DNA of 64,000 nucleotides from an uncultured Lachnospiraceae bacterium. GTDB taxonomy: Bacteria > Bacillota > Clostridia > Lachnospirales > Lachnospiraceae. A model generated the notes under the pieces. The model saw only the letters and a list, made by a program, of their open reading frames with translations. It searched no databases and was not told the DNA's origin. The stretch spans positions 48,162 through 112,161 of the forward strand of contig CALWLS010000008.1 in the NCBI GenBank assembly GCA_944381575.1. The letters run 5' to 3'. The position numbers and the translations under genes are program-made. Positions 34,477 to 43,607 of the stretch are shown piece by piece (positions within the stretch are counted from its first letter, which is position 1; each line of letters begins with the position of its first letter).

Positions 34477-36103
34477 GACAGCCGCACTTGTAATGGCAGG
34501 AGCTTCGCTTTTTACCCAGCCGGTATTTGCGGATACGGTGGAAGTGGCTTCCATGCCGACAGTGCAGGGAACGGCGGCTCAGGGCACAACGGTGACCGCT
34601 AATTCCGGTGAAAATTTCATAAGCAGCACCGGACCTACGGAGTCCAAGCAGTACGATGAAAACGGCATATTCGTTTACAACGCAGGAACGGGCCTTAACT
34701 CCACTGACAGCATAAGCACAATAGGGCCGGGCGGCTCTGTAAGCCAGTCGGGTTCCAGCCAGACGTCATCAGGGGAGACGACTGCGGCGACGCAGCCATC
34801 TGCAGACAATACCCAGGGCGCTTCAGGAGCTTCAGGACCTTTAGGATCTTCATCATCCGGCCAGACTTCGGCGACAGCGCCGGCAGGCTCAGCTTCAGGA
34901 CAGATAACCATAGATCCGAATATAGCAAAGCCTGAGATCACGGCCGAGTCAGCCATACTTTATGATCCGGCAACAGGACAGGTGATATTTGAGAAAAACG
35001 CCGATGAAAAGCTCTATCCGGCTTCTACTACAAAGCTTATGACTGCGCTCCTTGCAGTGGAGAACCTGGATCTCAACAGTAAGATAACCATCAATGCGAG
35101 CGCAGTGGATAATCTTGAGAGCGGGGCGACTACGGCGGGAATGAAGGCCGGAGATACAATGACGGTGAACGACGCCCTCCATGCCATACTTATAAAGTCT
35201 GCATGCGAGGTAGCCAACGCCCTTGGTGAAGCGGTATCAGGCTCACAGCAGGCTTTTGCGGATCTTATGAATAAGAGGGCAGCGGAGCTTGGCTGCACAA
35301 ATACGCATTTTGCAAACGCATCAGGCCTTAACGATACCGATCACTACAGCACTGTCAGGGATATGGCGCTTATAACAAAGGCTGCCCTTGCAAACGATAC
35401 CATAAGGAATATGACATTAACGAAGACATATACCCTTCCGGCCACAAGCTCAAGAGGAGAGCTTTCCATAATCAACACCTGCAGGTTTGTTACGGGAGCT
35501 GAGAGCCTTGAGGGCTACCTTGGAGGAAAGACAGGCTATACCTCAAAGGCGGGAAGCTGCCTTGCATCCGAGGCAAAGGTTGGAGACAGGCAGTTAATTG
35601 CAGTCGTATTTAAGGCACAGGCGCCGCAGCAGTATTCAGATACCAAAAAGCTTTATGAGTATGCTTCAAAGCTTATGGGCATAAGCCAGACATCCGGCTC
35701 ACAGTCTTCAGAGACAGCTGTATCCGGTAATTCAGGAAGCGCTGGAACAGGTTCTTCAGGAAACACTCAGAGTATATCGGGAAGCTGGGAGAAAACGGCT
35801 GACGGACAGTATAAGTATAAGAAAGCAGATGGTACATACTGCACCAATGAGTGGCTGGATCTCGGACAGAATTCATATTTCTTTGACGGAAACTCAATAA
35901 TGTGCACAGGCTGGAAGCAGTTCACAAACGGATCATGGTATTACTTTAATCCGGCGGACGGTACCATGGTAACAGACAAATGGGTGGTTCAGAACGGAAA
36001 ATCATATTACCTTAAGTCTGACGGAACCATGGCAGTGAACACCATAGTAAACGGAATGTATCAGGTGGACGCAAACGGAGTGTATATCAAAAAGGTAGGA
36101 TAA
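34448..36103 (+). CDS. Secreted D,D-carboxypeptidase family protein with cell-wall-binding repeats
   Basis: The 551-residue protein has a signal peptide (to about residue 29, VFADT), a Ser/Gly/Thr linker to about 158 and a PBP5/DacF-type catalytic domain. Ser193 and Lys196 form SxxK (PASTTK) and Lys361 forms KTG, but the middle SxN motif reads Ser251-Ala-Cys253 in place of Ser-x-Asn. Four choline-binding-like repeats end the protein (CTGWKQFTNGSWYYFN, VTDKWVVQNGKSYYL). It overlaps ftsH by 29 bp. It may be a weakened or specialised carboxypeptidase. Confidence 0.87.
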   Translation: MISLKKRISRTAALVMAGASLFTQPVFADTVEVASMPTVQGTAAQGTTVTANSGENFISSTGPTESKQYDENGIFVYNAGTGLNSTDSISTIGPGGSVSQSGSSQTSSGETTAATQPSADNTQGASGASGPLGSSSSGQTSATAPAGSASGQITIDPNIAKPEITAESAILYDPATGQVIFEKNADEKLYPASTTKLMTALLAVENLDLNSKITINASAVDNLESGATTAGMKAGDTMTVNDALHAILIKSACEVANALGEAVSGSQQAFADLMNKRAAELGCTNTHFANASGLNDTDHYSTVRDMALITKAALANDTIRNMTLTKTYTLPATSSRGELSIINTCRFVTGAESLEGYLGGKTGYTSKAGSCLASEAKVGDRQLIAVVFKAQAPQQYSDTKKLYEYASKLMGISQTSGSQSSETAVSGNSGSAGTGSSGNTQSISGSWEKTADGQYKYKKADGTYCTNEWLDLGQNSYFFDGNSIMCTGWKQFTNGSWYYFNPADGTMVTDKWVVQNGKSYYLKSDGTMAVNTIVNGMYQVDANGVYIKKVG

Positions 36104-36106
36104 GAT

Positions 36107-37189
36107 TTGGATAAACGGGATAAGCGGTATACTGGCCGTGAGGAAGAAAAAAAACGTTTTATCATAGTCGGATGCTCAATCATTGTGATCCTTGTGATAA
36201 TCGCAGTGATCGCGGTCTCCCACAGACGCAGGACAGACGCCCTCAGGGCGAGCGAGGCCCTTACCCGGGAGTCGGAGGCTGCCGCCCTGCAGGATGGGAC
36301 TGCGGAGGAGACCGTAAGCGAAGAGGAGACGGGATTCAAGCTTACGGAGGACGAGGGGCTCAACCAGCTTGTAAGGGATTATTTTGACGCAAGGCTTGCG
36401 GCCGATACAGGCAGGATCTATGAGCTTTTTGGCCGCAGCGACGCATCGCCTAACGAGGCCTTTGCGGAAAAGCTTGCGGCTCAGGCGTCGTGGATACAGG
36501 GATATCAGGACATAGAGGTATACTCAATGCCCGGCACTACTGAAAATGAGGAGCTGTGCCTTGTTACCTATGAGATAGATTTCAGGCGTACTGATGCAAT
36601 GGCTCCGGGGATCATGTATTTTTACGCTGAGGGCGATGGCTCAGGCGGATATACGATAGCGGAGACCCTTATGAAGGACAGGGTGGATTATGCTGAAACG
36701 GCTCTTTCCGCAGAGCCGGCAAAATCCCTCATAGAGGAAACGGATGCTGCCCTTAAAGAGGCTCTGGATAATGACGGTACCCTGGCTCTCATTTATACCT
36801 CGTTTTTGAACGGTGCCATATATGACGACACGTCAATAGATATGGACAGCGAGCAGAATGTGGATATATTCATGGATCCGGAGGATTCCATACTTGTGGA
36901 CGAGGATACCCTTAAGGATATAGCAGAGGAAGCCAGCGAGGCGGCGTCTATTGAGGCCTCGGAGGCTGCCGGGGATGTTTATGAGACTGACTCCTCCGAC
37001 GGACAGTCAGTGGAAACGGCTGCCCAGCCATCGGCATTAAGCCCTGAACAGGGCGCGGTAGCTGTCGGAGAACCTTCTGACGCACAGACTGTGTATACTG
37101 AGAGCCAGTCAGCGGCAGACGGGGCGTCAGACGGTACAGCGGCTTCAGAGGGCGTGCAGGAAGGAAGCGGTGAAATTGAAAGTCAGTGA
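36107..37189 (+). CDS. Membrane-anchored protein with NTF2-like region, unknown function
   Basis: The 360-residue protein has a basic start, one transmembrane helix (about residues 18-42), an acidic linker and a domain around 80-230 ([34 protein letters not shown]) that resembles NTF2-like lipid- or ligand-binding folds. The last 110 residues are low-complexity Ser/Ala/Glu. It starts at TTG 36107, 4 bp past the carboxypeptidase, and overlaps queA by 20 bp. I do not recognise a family. Confidence 0.7.
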   Translation: MDKRDKRYTGREEEKKRFIIVGCSIIVILVIIAVIAVSHRRRTDALRASEALTRESEAAALQDGTAEETVSEEETGFKLTEDEGLNQLVRDYFDARLAADTGRIYELFGRSDASPNEAFAEKLAAQASWIQGYQDIEVYSMPGTTENEELCLVTYEIDFRRTDAMAPGIMYFYAEGDGSGGYTIAETLMKDRVDYAETALSAEPAKSLIEETDAALKEALDNDGTLALIYTSFLNGAIYDDTSIDMDSEQNVDIFMDPEDSILVDEDTLKDIAEEASEAASIEASEAAGDVYETDSSDGQSVETAAQPSALSPEQGAVAVGEPSDAQTVYTESQSAADGASDGTAASEGVQEGSGEIESQ

Positions 37190-38297
37190 TTTTGATTATG
37201 ATCTTCCGGAGGAACTTATAGCTCAGGACCCCCTTGAGGACAGGAGTTCTTCAAGGCTGCTGGTACTGGACAGGCGCTCCGGAGATACGAGCCATGAGCA
37301 TTTTACGGATATAGTAAAATATTTAAAGCCCGGAGACTGCCTTGTAATAAATGATACAAAGGTCATACCCGCAAGGCTCCTCGGATTTAAGGAGGATACT
37401 GGGGCCCATGTGGAGATCCTGCTCTTAAAGCATAAGGGCGACCGCACCTGGGAATGTCTTGTGAGGCCGGGTAAAAAGCTTAAGACCGGAGCAAGAGTGC
37501 AGTTCGGAGACGGGCTTTTGAAATCGGAGATCGTCGATACGGTGGATGACGGGAACAGGATCGTAAGATTTGAGTATGACGGCATATTTGAGGAGATACT
37601 TGACAAGCTCGGAGAGATGCCGCTTCCGCCTTACATAACGCATAAGCTTAAGGATAAGAACAGGTATCAGACCGTATACGCCGTGCATGACGGTTCGGCA
37701 GCGGCTCCTACTGCGGGACTGCATTTCACTAAGGAGCTGTTAAAAGAGATAGAGGATATGGGGGTCAGGATAGCAAGAGTGACTCTCCATGTAGGGCTCG
37801 GCACTTTCAGGCCTGTAAAAGCAGAGACCGTCGAGGAGCACCATATGCACAGCGAATACTATATAGTAAGCGAAGAGGCGGCGGAAACGGTAAACGACAC
37901 TTTAAGGTCCGGGCACAGAGTTTTTGCGGTAGGCACCACATCCACCAGGACTCTTGAATCTGCAGCGGTTCCAAACGATGAGTTTAATAAACTTAAGGCA
38001 GCCGGAGCGGACATAAAAAATATAGGCGGACTGGATATGGCGGTAAATGACGACGGGACATATGTACCGGAGTACAGGCTTACACCGGGCGGCAGCTGGA
38101 CATCGATATTCATATATCCAGGATATAAGTGGAAGCTCGTTCAGTGCCTCATCACCAATTTCCATCTGCCTCAGTCGACGCTCATGATGCTGGTCTCAGC
38201 CCTTGCGGGCAGGGATCATATAATGGCGGCTTACAGGGAAGCGGTAGAGAGACGGTACAGGTTTTTCAGCTTCGGGGACGCAATGCTCCTTAAGTAA
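37170..38297 (+). CDS. queA: S-adenosylmethionine:tRNA ribosyltransferase-isomerase
   Basis: QueA transfers the ribosyl part of SAM to preQ1 in tRNA and forms epoxyqueuosine at wobble position 34. The 375-residue protein has the full family pattern: [14 protein letters not shown] at the start, [38 protein letters not shown] and [12 protein letters not shown]. It starts at GTG 37170 behind AGGAAGGAAG, inside the end of the preceding gene. The later queuosine enzymes (tgt, queG/queH) are not in the window. Confidence 0.95.
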   Translation: MKLKVSDFDYDLPEELIAQDPLEDRSSSRLLVLDRRSGDTSHEHFTDIVKYLKPGDCLVINDTKVIPARLLGFKEDTGAHVEILLLKHKGDRTWECLVRPGKKLKTGARVQFGDGLLKSEIVDTVDDGNRIVRFEYDGIFEEILDKLGEMPLPPYITHKLKDKNRYQTVYAVHDGSAAAPTAGLHFTKELLKEIEDMGVRIARVTLHVGLGTFRPVKAETVEEHHMHSEYYIVSEEAAETVNDTLRSGHRVFAVGTTSTRTLESAAVPNDEFNKLKAAGADIKNIGGLDMAVNDDGTYVPEYRLTPGGSWTSIFIYPGYKWKLVQCLITNFHLPQSTLMMLVSALAGRDHIMAAYREAVERRYRFFSFGDAMLLK

Positions 38298-38315
38298 AAA
38301 ATAAAAACAGGATAC

Positions 38316-38344
38316 TGTACAAATCAAATGACATGTGCTAATAT
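38316..38344 (+). promoter_or_regulatory. Promoter of the threonine dehydratase gene
   Basis: TGTACA at 38316-38321, a 17-bp spacer and an extended -10 TG-C-TAATAT (38339-38344) fit sigma-A. The -10 lies in the left arm of the large inverted repeat. Confidence 0.5.
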
Positions 38345-38389
38345 ACAGGTGTTTAGTTGCTAAACTAAACGATGTATATCAGCACATGT
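38331..38389. repeat. 59-bp nearly perfect inverted repeat
   Basis: The outer arms, ACATGTGCTAATATACA (38331-38347) and TGTATATCAGCACATGT (38373-38389), pair with one mismatch. The inner arms, GTTTAGTT (38351-38358) and AACTAAAC (38363-38370), pair perfectly around GCTA. The inner palindrome looks like a MarR-type operator placed at the transcription start. Confidence 0.75.
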
Positions 38390-38435
38390 TTTATATTTGA
38401 CGTGTCAATAATATTTTAATTTATGGAGGCAGAAA

Positions 38436-39434
38436 ATGGCAGATCAGGACAGGAACATCATATCCATAGATGACATAAGGAGAGCGTACGAGCGTATCAA
38501 GCCCTATATAAGGCATACTCCGCTTTTGGATGCCTATAACCTCAAGGGACAGGTAGGCTGCAGGGCTTATTTCAAGCCTGAGATGCTCCAGTATGTCGGA
38601 GCCTTCAAGCTTCGCGGAGCCCTCAACGCCGTACTTTCCATGACGCCGGCAGAACGCGCAAGAGGCATAATAACAAGCTCATCGGGCAACCACGCCCAGG
38701 CCTGCGCATTTGCAGGACAGGTTTTAGGCATACCTGTAACCGTAGTCATACCTGAGGACGCTCCGCATGTTAAGGTAGAAAACGCAAAGGCCATGGGGGC
38801 TAACGTTATCCTATGGGACAGGGACGCAGATGCGCGCTGGGTCAAGGTACACGAAGAGGTGGAAAAGCACGGCTATAACATAGTACATCCTTATGAGGAC
38901 CCGAGGGTCATGGCAGGACAGGGCACCATGGCGCTGGAGATACTGGAGGATGAGCCTGACATGGATATGTTCATAGTTCCTATCGGAGGAGGCGGACTTA
39001 TCTCAGGAGTAGCGACAGCCGTTAAGGAGTACAGGCCGGAAAAGAAGGTAATAGGCGTTCAGGCTGCCAACAGCGCCGCATACTATGAAAGCAGGAAGGC
39101 CGGAAAGCAGATGAGCGTTGAATGTCTTCCTACAGTCGCTGACGGATTATCCTGCAGGAGGGCTGCAGATCATGCTTTCTCAGTAATAGAGAGATATGTG
39201 GATGATATAGTTACAGTTGAGGAAGACGAGATCGTAGAGGCAGTACGCTGCGTGGCAAATAAGGCAAAGCTTATAGCAGAGCCTTCGTCATGCGTCGGAG
39301 TAGCTGCGCTCCTTTATAACAAGATAGACGTAAAGCCTGAGAACAAGGTGGTAACAGTGCTTACTGCCGGTAACTGGGACATAGCAGATCTTGGACACAT
39401 GTATGTTGGAGATCAGATAAAGAGCGTTAAATAA
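38436..39434 (+). CDS. Threonine ammonia-lyase (threonine/serine dehydratase)
   Basis: The 332-residue protein is a fold-type II PLP enzyme. Lys58 in GAFKLRGALN binds PLP, SSGNHAQ contacts the substrate carboxylate, and GGGGLISG holds the cofactor phosphate. It has no C-terminal ACT regulatory domain, so it is the short, catabolic (TdcB-like) type rather than IlvA with feedback control. It would deaminate threonine to 2-oxobutanoate and ammonia. It is a single gene between an elaborate 5' repeat and a terminator. Confidence 0.92.
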   Translation: MADQDRNIISIDDIRRAYERIKPYIRHTPLLDAYNLKGQVGCRAYFKPEMLQYVGAFKLRGALNAVLSMTPAERARGIITSSSGNHAQACAFAGQVLGIPVTVVIPEDAPHVKVENAKAMGANVILWDRDADARWVKVHEEVEKHGYNIVHPYEDPRVMAGQGTMALEILEDEPDMDMFIVPIGGGGLISGVATAVKEYRPEKKVIGVQAANSAAYYESRKAGKQMSVECLPTVADGLSCRRAADHAFSVIERYVDDIVTVEEDEIVEAVRCVANKAKLIAEPSSCVGVAALLYNKIDVKPENKVVTVLTAGNWDIADLGHMYVGDQIKSVK

Positions 39435-39458
39435 ATAAAAAGATCAGCCATATCTAAA

Positions 39459-39500
39459 AGCCGCTGCTTAAGGGAAAGCTCCTATAAGCAGCGGCTTAGT
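39459..39500. terminator. Terminator between converging genes
   Basis: AGCCGCTGCTTA (39459-39470) and TAAGCAGCGGCT (39485-39496) form a 12-bp stem with a 14-nt loop. The T-run is poor on both strands, but position between converging genes supports termination. Confidence 0.7.
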
Positions 39501-39566
39501 ATTTCCGATGAAAAATACCCTGTTTACCATATCCTGTTTACCGGGACCGGCCGTCAGCACGTTTTA

Positions 39567-40472
39567 TTAGGACTCTTTATTTTTATGGCGGCCGCCGGCC
39601 TTTATTTCCGAACATATGAGGCCGGAAAGCGTAAGCAGGGTGCCGAGTCCGGTCATGAAAGTAAAAGGCTCCTTAAGTATCAGTATCGATGCGATAACGG
39701 TGATCACCGGGACGAGATAGATATATACGCTGGTCCTTATGGCGCCAAGGAGCTTTACAGCGTGATTCCATGTGACAAAGCAGGCAGCAGAGGCACCGAG
39801 ACCCAAAAATAAAAGATTTGCAAAGTTCAAGGGCTTTGTAAGGGAGCTTATATCAGGAGAAAAATCCATAAACCTAATTACCGGTATCATGAATATAATT
39901 CCGTAGCAGAAAATACGGCGGGTCGTAAGGAGAGTATTGTAGCCGAAGCTGCTGATCTTTTTTGTAAGAACTGAATAGCATGCCCAGGTAACGGCGGCAA
40001 GCAGGGCTAAGATATCTCCAAAAGGGTTAAGCTTGAGCTCTGAGCCGCTGAAGCTTATTATGGCTATGCCCGCCATGGACAGTATGAATCCGATAAAAAA
40101 TCCTGCTCCAAGCCTCTCGCTGTGGTCGATCATTATGCGGGAAAGGATCGCGGTAAAAAACGGCGCGACTGCCACCACCACGCTCACATTGGAAGCCATG
40201 GTGAAGGTAAGGGCAATATTTTCCAGCAGATAATACAGGCAGATGCCGGTAAGTCCTGCAAGGGCAAATACGGCCTCCTCTCTGACACTGCGGCTTTTAA
40301 AGCGTTTAGGATATGCAATGAACAGGGCCAGAAGTCCCAAAAGAAAACGTATAAACAGAATCTCCACGGGAGCAAAGTCCCTCAGCAGAACTTTAGTGGA
40401 TATAAATGTGGTACCCCATAAAATGGCGGTAAAAAAGGCGGCGGCATGCCCCTTTATCAGTTCGTCCTTCAT
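39567..40472 (-). CDS. EamA/DMT family exporter
   Basis: The 301-residue protein has ten hydrophobic helices in two EamA halves (GTTFISTKVLLRDFAPVEILF in the first, FGDILALLAAVTWACYSVLTKK in the second). DMT exporters move metabolites such as amino acids out of the cell. The neighbour is a threonine dehydratase, but they are convergent, so a joint role is unproven. ATG at 40472 is behind AGGAGATATCC. Confidence 0.9.
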   Translation of the reverse strand: MKDELIKGHAAAFFTAILWGTTFISTKVLLRDFAPVEILFIRFLLGLLALFIAYPKRFKSRSVREEAVFALAGLTGICLYYLLENIALTFTMASNVSVVVAVAPFFTAILSRIMIDHSERLGAGFFIGFILSMAGIAIISFSGSELKLNPFGDILALLAAVTWACYSVLTKKISSFGYNTLLTTRRIFCYGIIFMIPVIRFMDFSPDISSLTKPLNFANLLFLGLGASAACFVTWNHAVKLLGAIRTSVYIYLVPVITVIASILILKEPFTFMTGLGTLLTLSGLICSEIKAGGRHKNKES

Positions 40473-40545
40473 AATGGATATCTCCTGAAAATATGATAAT
40501 ATGGCAATATCTTATCACAATCTTAATGAAGGAAAAACTAAAGTA

Positions 40546-40574
40546 TTGCATTCCGCTATGCCTGCAAATAAAAT
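40546..40574 (+). promoter_or_regulatory. Promoter of bcp-yaaA
   Basis: TTGCAT at 40546-40551, a 17-bp spacer and TAAAAT at 40569-40574 predict a start near 40581. Confidence 0.5.
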
Positions 40575-40578
40575 AGAA

Positions 40579-40593
40579 CTGTAATAATTATAA
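40579..40593 (+). promoter_or_regulatory. Candidate PerR box
   Basis: CTGTAATAATTATAA matches 12 of the 14 defined bases of the PerR consensus TTATAATNATTATAA. It lies right after the -10 and would cover the transcription start of a peroxide-defence pair, which is where a repressor of peroxide genes should bind. Confidence 0.55.
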
Positions 40594-40638
40594 ATTTCAG
40601 GCTTTGTATAAAAAAATTTATTTCAGGAGGGCCAGATC

Positions 40639-41094
40639 ATGCTGAATACAGGAACAAAAGCGCCGGATTTCACCTTACCGGATCAGAACGGTGAAATGAG
40701 GAGTCTTGAAAGCTACCGTGGACAGAAGGTCATATTATATTTTTATCCCAAGGACATGACGGCAGGCTGCACAAAGCAGGCCTGCGGCTTTGCCGAGCTT
40801 TATCCGCAGTTTGTGGAAAAAGGAGCCGTTATACTTGGAGTGAGCAAGGATACGGTGGCATCGCATAAGAAATTTGAGGAAAAATACGGACTTCCGTTTA
40901 CGCTTTTGTCGGACACTGAAAAGGAAGTGATCCAGGCTTATGACGTATGGAAGGAAAAAAAGAATTACGGCAAGGTATCCATGGGCGTTGTAAGGACCAC
41001 CTACCTGATAGATGAAGAAGGGATAATAATAAAGGCCTTTGACAAGGTAAAGGCGGCTGATAATCCGGCGGATATGCTTAAAGAACTGGAATGA
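40639..41094 (+). CDS. bcp: Thioredoxin-dependent thiol peroxidase (Bcp/PrxQ)
   Basis: The 151-residue peroxiredoxin has its peroxidatic Cys44 in MTAGCTKQAC and a likely resolving Cys49 five residues later, the typical atypical-2-Cys PrxQ pattern. It reduces hydrogen and organic peroxides with electrons from thioredoxin in the cytosol. ATG 40639 follows AGGAGG. It shares ATGA with yaaA, so both are coupled. Confidence 0.94.
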   Translation: MLNTGTKAPDFTLPDQNGEMRSLESYRGQKVILYFYPKDMTAGCTKQACGFAELYPQFVEKGAVILGVSKDTVASHKKFEEKYGLPFTLLSDTEKEVIQAYDVWKEKKNYGKVSMGVVRTTYLIDEEGIIIKAFDKVKAADNPADMLKELE

Positions 41095-41864
41095 AGATAA
41101 TAATCTCACCGGCAAAGAAAATGAAGGAAAATACCGACAGCCTGAAGCCTAAGGGGCTGCCGGTATTTTTGGATGAGGCTAAGCAGCTCCGGGACAGGAT
41201 CAACGGGTTTAATTTGGAGGAGCAGAAGGCGCTTTGGGCCTGCAGCGACAGGATCGCCGCTCATAATTCTGAAAGATTTAAGCATATGGAGCCTGATAAG
41301 GCCGGGACTCCGGCTATACTGGCTTACGACGGGATACAGTATACCTATATGGCGCCGTCGGTTTTTGAGGAGGGCCAGTTCGATTATGTCGAAGCAAACC
41401 TCCGTATACTTTCCGGGTTCTACGGAGTGCTTAAGCCCATGGACGCCGTTGTTCCATACAGGCTTGAGATGCAGGCCAGGCTTAAAATGGACGGATATAA
41501 GGATCTCTATGGATTCTGGGGAGACAGGATCTATAAGGAGGTGCGGGATGAAAGCGGCGTGATCATCAACCTTGCCTCGGCGGAGTATTCGAGGTGTGTT
41601 GAAAGATTTTTAAGGCCTGAGGATGTGTTCATTACCTGTGTATTCGGAGAAGAGGAAAAGGGAAGGATAGTACAGAAGGGCGTATACGCCAAGATGGCAA
41701 GAGGCAGTATGGTCAGGTATATGGCAGAGAGAAATATCTCCGATCCGGAACAGCTTAAGGACTTTAGTGTCGGCGGATATCATTTTGAAAAGGAACTGTC
41801 GGACAGGGAGAAATACGTCTTTATACGCGACAAGTCACGGGATGATATGGAGTTATCAAAATGA
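41091..41864 (+). CDS. yaaA: Peroxide stress protein YaaA
   Basis: The 257-residue protein matches YaaA (DUF328): ISPAKKMKE at the start, PAILAYDGIQYTYM, ILSGFYGVLKPMDAVVPYRLEM and ARGSMVRYMAE. In Escherichia coli YaaA lowers free iron during peroxide stress and binds DNA. It is translationally coupled to bcp, consistent with a peroxide-stress operon. The lengths and motifs are complete. Confidence 0.94.
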   Translation: MKIIISPAKKMKENTDSLKPKGLPVFLDEAKQLRDRINGFNLEEQKALWACSDRIAAHNSERFKHMEPDKAGTPAILAYDGIQYTYMAPSVFEEGQFDYVEANLRILSGFYGVLKPMDAVVPYRLEMQARLKMDGYKDLYGFWGDRIYKEVRDESGVIINLASAEYSRCVERFLRPEDVFITCVFGEEEKGRIVQKGVYAKMARGSMVRYMAERNISDPEQLKDFSVGGYHFEKELSDREKYVFIRDKSRDDMELSK

Positions 41865-41882
41865 GACAGGGAGGAAAGTAAC

Positions 41883-43502
41883 ATGTTTCTCAAGTTTAAT
41901 GCATTAAGATACAGATATCCATCAAGAAGGAGAGTGATATACGGAAGCAGGGGCATGGTGTGCTCCACTCAGCCCCTTGCTGCAAATGCCGGGCTCGATA
42001 TGATAAAAAGGGGAGGAAACGCCGTTGACGCCGCAATAGCCACGGCCGCCTGCCTTACAGTGCTGGAGCCTAATAATAACGGACTTGGGGGAGACGCCTT
42101 TGCGATCTGCTGGATAAAGGATAAGCTGTACGGGCTCAATTCCAGCGGGCCTGCACCAATGGCTGTGGACGCTTCAAAATTCAGGGAAAAGTACGGCGAT
42201 AATATCCCTTCCCACGGCTGGGCGCCGGTGACGGTGCCGGGGATCCCGTCCGCCTGGGCTGAGCTCTCAAATAGATTTGGAAAGCTGAGCCTAAAAGAGG
42301 TACTTGAGCCTGCAATAGATTATGCGGATAACGGCTTTCCGGTGCAGCCGTCAACTGCATACCTCTGGGATAAATGCTTCAGGGAATATAAGGAAGCGTT
42401 TGACGGACCGGAGTTTGAGCCCTGGTTCGATACATTTGCAAAAAACGGCCGTGGACCGGAGCCGGGAGAGATCGTACAGCTTAAGGACCATGCGGCTTCC
42501 TTAAGGGAGCTTGCCGAAACGGACTGCGAATCATTTTACAGAGGTGCCCTGGCAGACGAGATAGACGAATATTCAAGGAAAACCGGAGGATATCTGAGAA
42601 AAGAAGACCTGGCGGGATTCAAGGCCTCATGGGTAGAGCCCATAAGCGTGGATTACAGGGGCTATACCGTTTCAGAGATACCGCCTAACGGACACGGGCT
42701 CGTGGTACTCATGGCCTTAAGGATATTGAGCGGGTTTGACTTTGGAAGAGAGGATAAGGATAAGCCGGAAACCTGTCATAAACAGCTGGAGGCCATGAAG
42801 CTTGCCTTTACTGACGGCAAGGCCTTTATAGCTGATCCGGAATACATGCGGGCAAGGATCTCCACACTGCTTTCGGATGAATATATAAATGGACGGAGGA
42901 GCCTGATAGGGGATGAAGCGCTGACGCCATATGCCGGAGATCCTTATTCCGGAGATACGGTCTATTTCTGCACGGCAGACGGCGAAGGGAATATGGTCTC
43001 GTTTATCCAGAGTAATTATAAGGATTTCGGCTCCGGCATAGTAGTGCCTGGTACCGGCATAGCCCTGCATGACAGAGGCTGTAACTTTTATCTTGATCCT
43101 GAGAGCGATAACTGCATAGCTCCGGGTAAAAAGCCATATCATACCATAATCCCGGGATTTTTATCAAAGGACGGAAAGCCGGTAGGCCCCTTTGGAGTCA
43201 TGGGAGGATTTATGCAGCCTCAGGGCCATGTGCAGGTGGTAATGAATACGGTGGATTTTGGAATGAATCCTCAGGAAGCGCTGGACGCTCCAAGATGGCA
43301 GTGGACCGGAGGGAAGAAGGTGCAGATGGAGAGATATTTCGACGCTGACACTGTAAGAAGGCTTAAGGCCATGGGCCACGAGATATCGGTGATGCCGGAC
43401 AGGTATTCCTTTGGAAGAGGCCAGATCATCTGGAGATCGGAGGAGGGAGTCTTATGCGGGGCAAGTGAGCCGAGATCCGACGGAGGGGTTTTCGCCTGGT
43501 AA
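41883..43502 (+). CDS. Gamma-glutamyltransferase family protein
   Basis: The 539-residue protein is an Ntn-hydrolase proenzyme of the GGT family. Thr359 in GDTVYFCTADGEGN is the expected autocleavage and catalytic residue; PNNNGLGGDAF and GGFMQPQGHVQV are conserved. It has no signal peptide, so unlike classical GGT it is cytosolic, as in the CapD-lacking clostridial branch. It may hydrolyse gamma-glutamyl amides or related acylated compounds. It follows yaaA by 18 bp and could be part of that transcript. Confidence 0.88.
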   Translation: MFLKFNALRYRYPSRRRVIYGSRGMVCSTQPLAANAGLDMIKRGGNAVDAAIATAACLTVLEPNNNGLGGDAFAICWIKDKLYGLNSSGPAPMAVDASKFREKYGDNIPSHGWAPVTVPGIPSAWAELSNRFGKLSLKEVLEPAIDYADNGFPVQPSTAYLWDKCFREYKEAFDGPEFEPWFDTFAKNGRGPEPGEIVQLKDHAASLRELAETDCESFYRGALADEIDEYSRKTGGYLRKEDLAGFKASWVEPISVDYRGYTVSEIPPNGHGLVVLMALRILSGFDFGREDKDKPETCHKQLEAMKLAFTDGKAFIADPEYMRARISTLLSDEYINGRRSLIGDEALTPYAGDPYSGDTVYFCTADGEGNMVSFIQSNYKDFGSGIVVPGTGIALHDRGCNFYLDPESDNCIAPGKKPYHTIIPGFLSKDGKPVGPFGVMGGFMQPQGHVQVVMNTVDFGMNPQEALDAPRWQWTGGKKVQMERYFDADTVRRLKAMGHEISVMPDRYSFGRGQIIWRSEEGVLCGASEPRSDGGVFAW

Positions 43503-43549
43503 AAAATATTTGCATTTTAACTGATATGGTGATATTATGTCAAAAGGTA

Positions 43550-43583
43550 AAGGAGCCGTCTAACAGGGGTTCCTTTATTTTTT
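43550..43583 (+). terminator. Rho-independent terminator
   Basis: AAAGGAGCC (43550-43558) pairs with GGTTCCTTT (43568-43576) with one G-T pair, and is followed by ATTTTTTT. Confidence 0.85.
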
Positions 43584-43607
43584 TACAGGATATCGTATGA
43601 GGAAACA

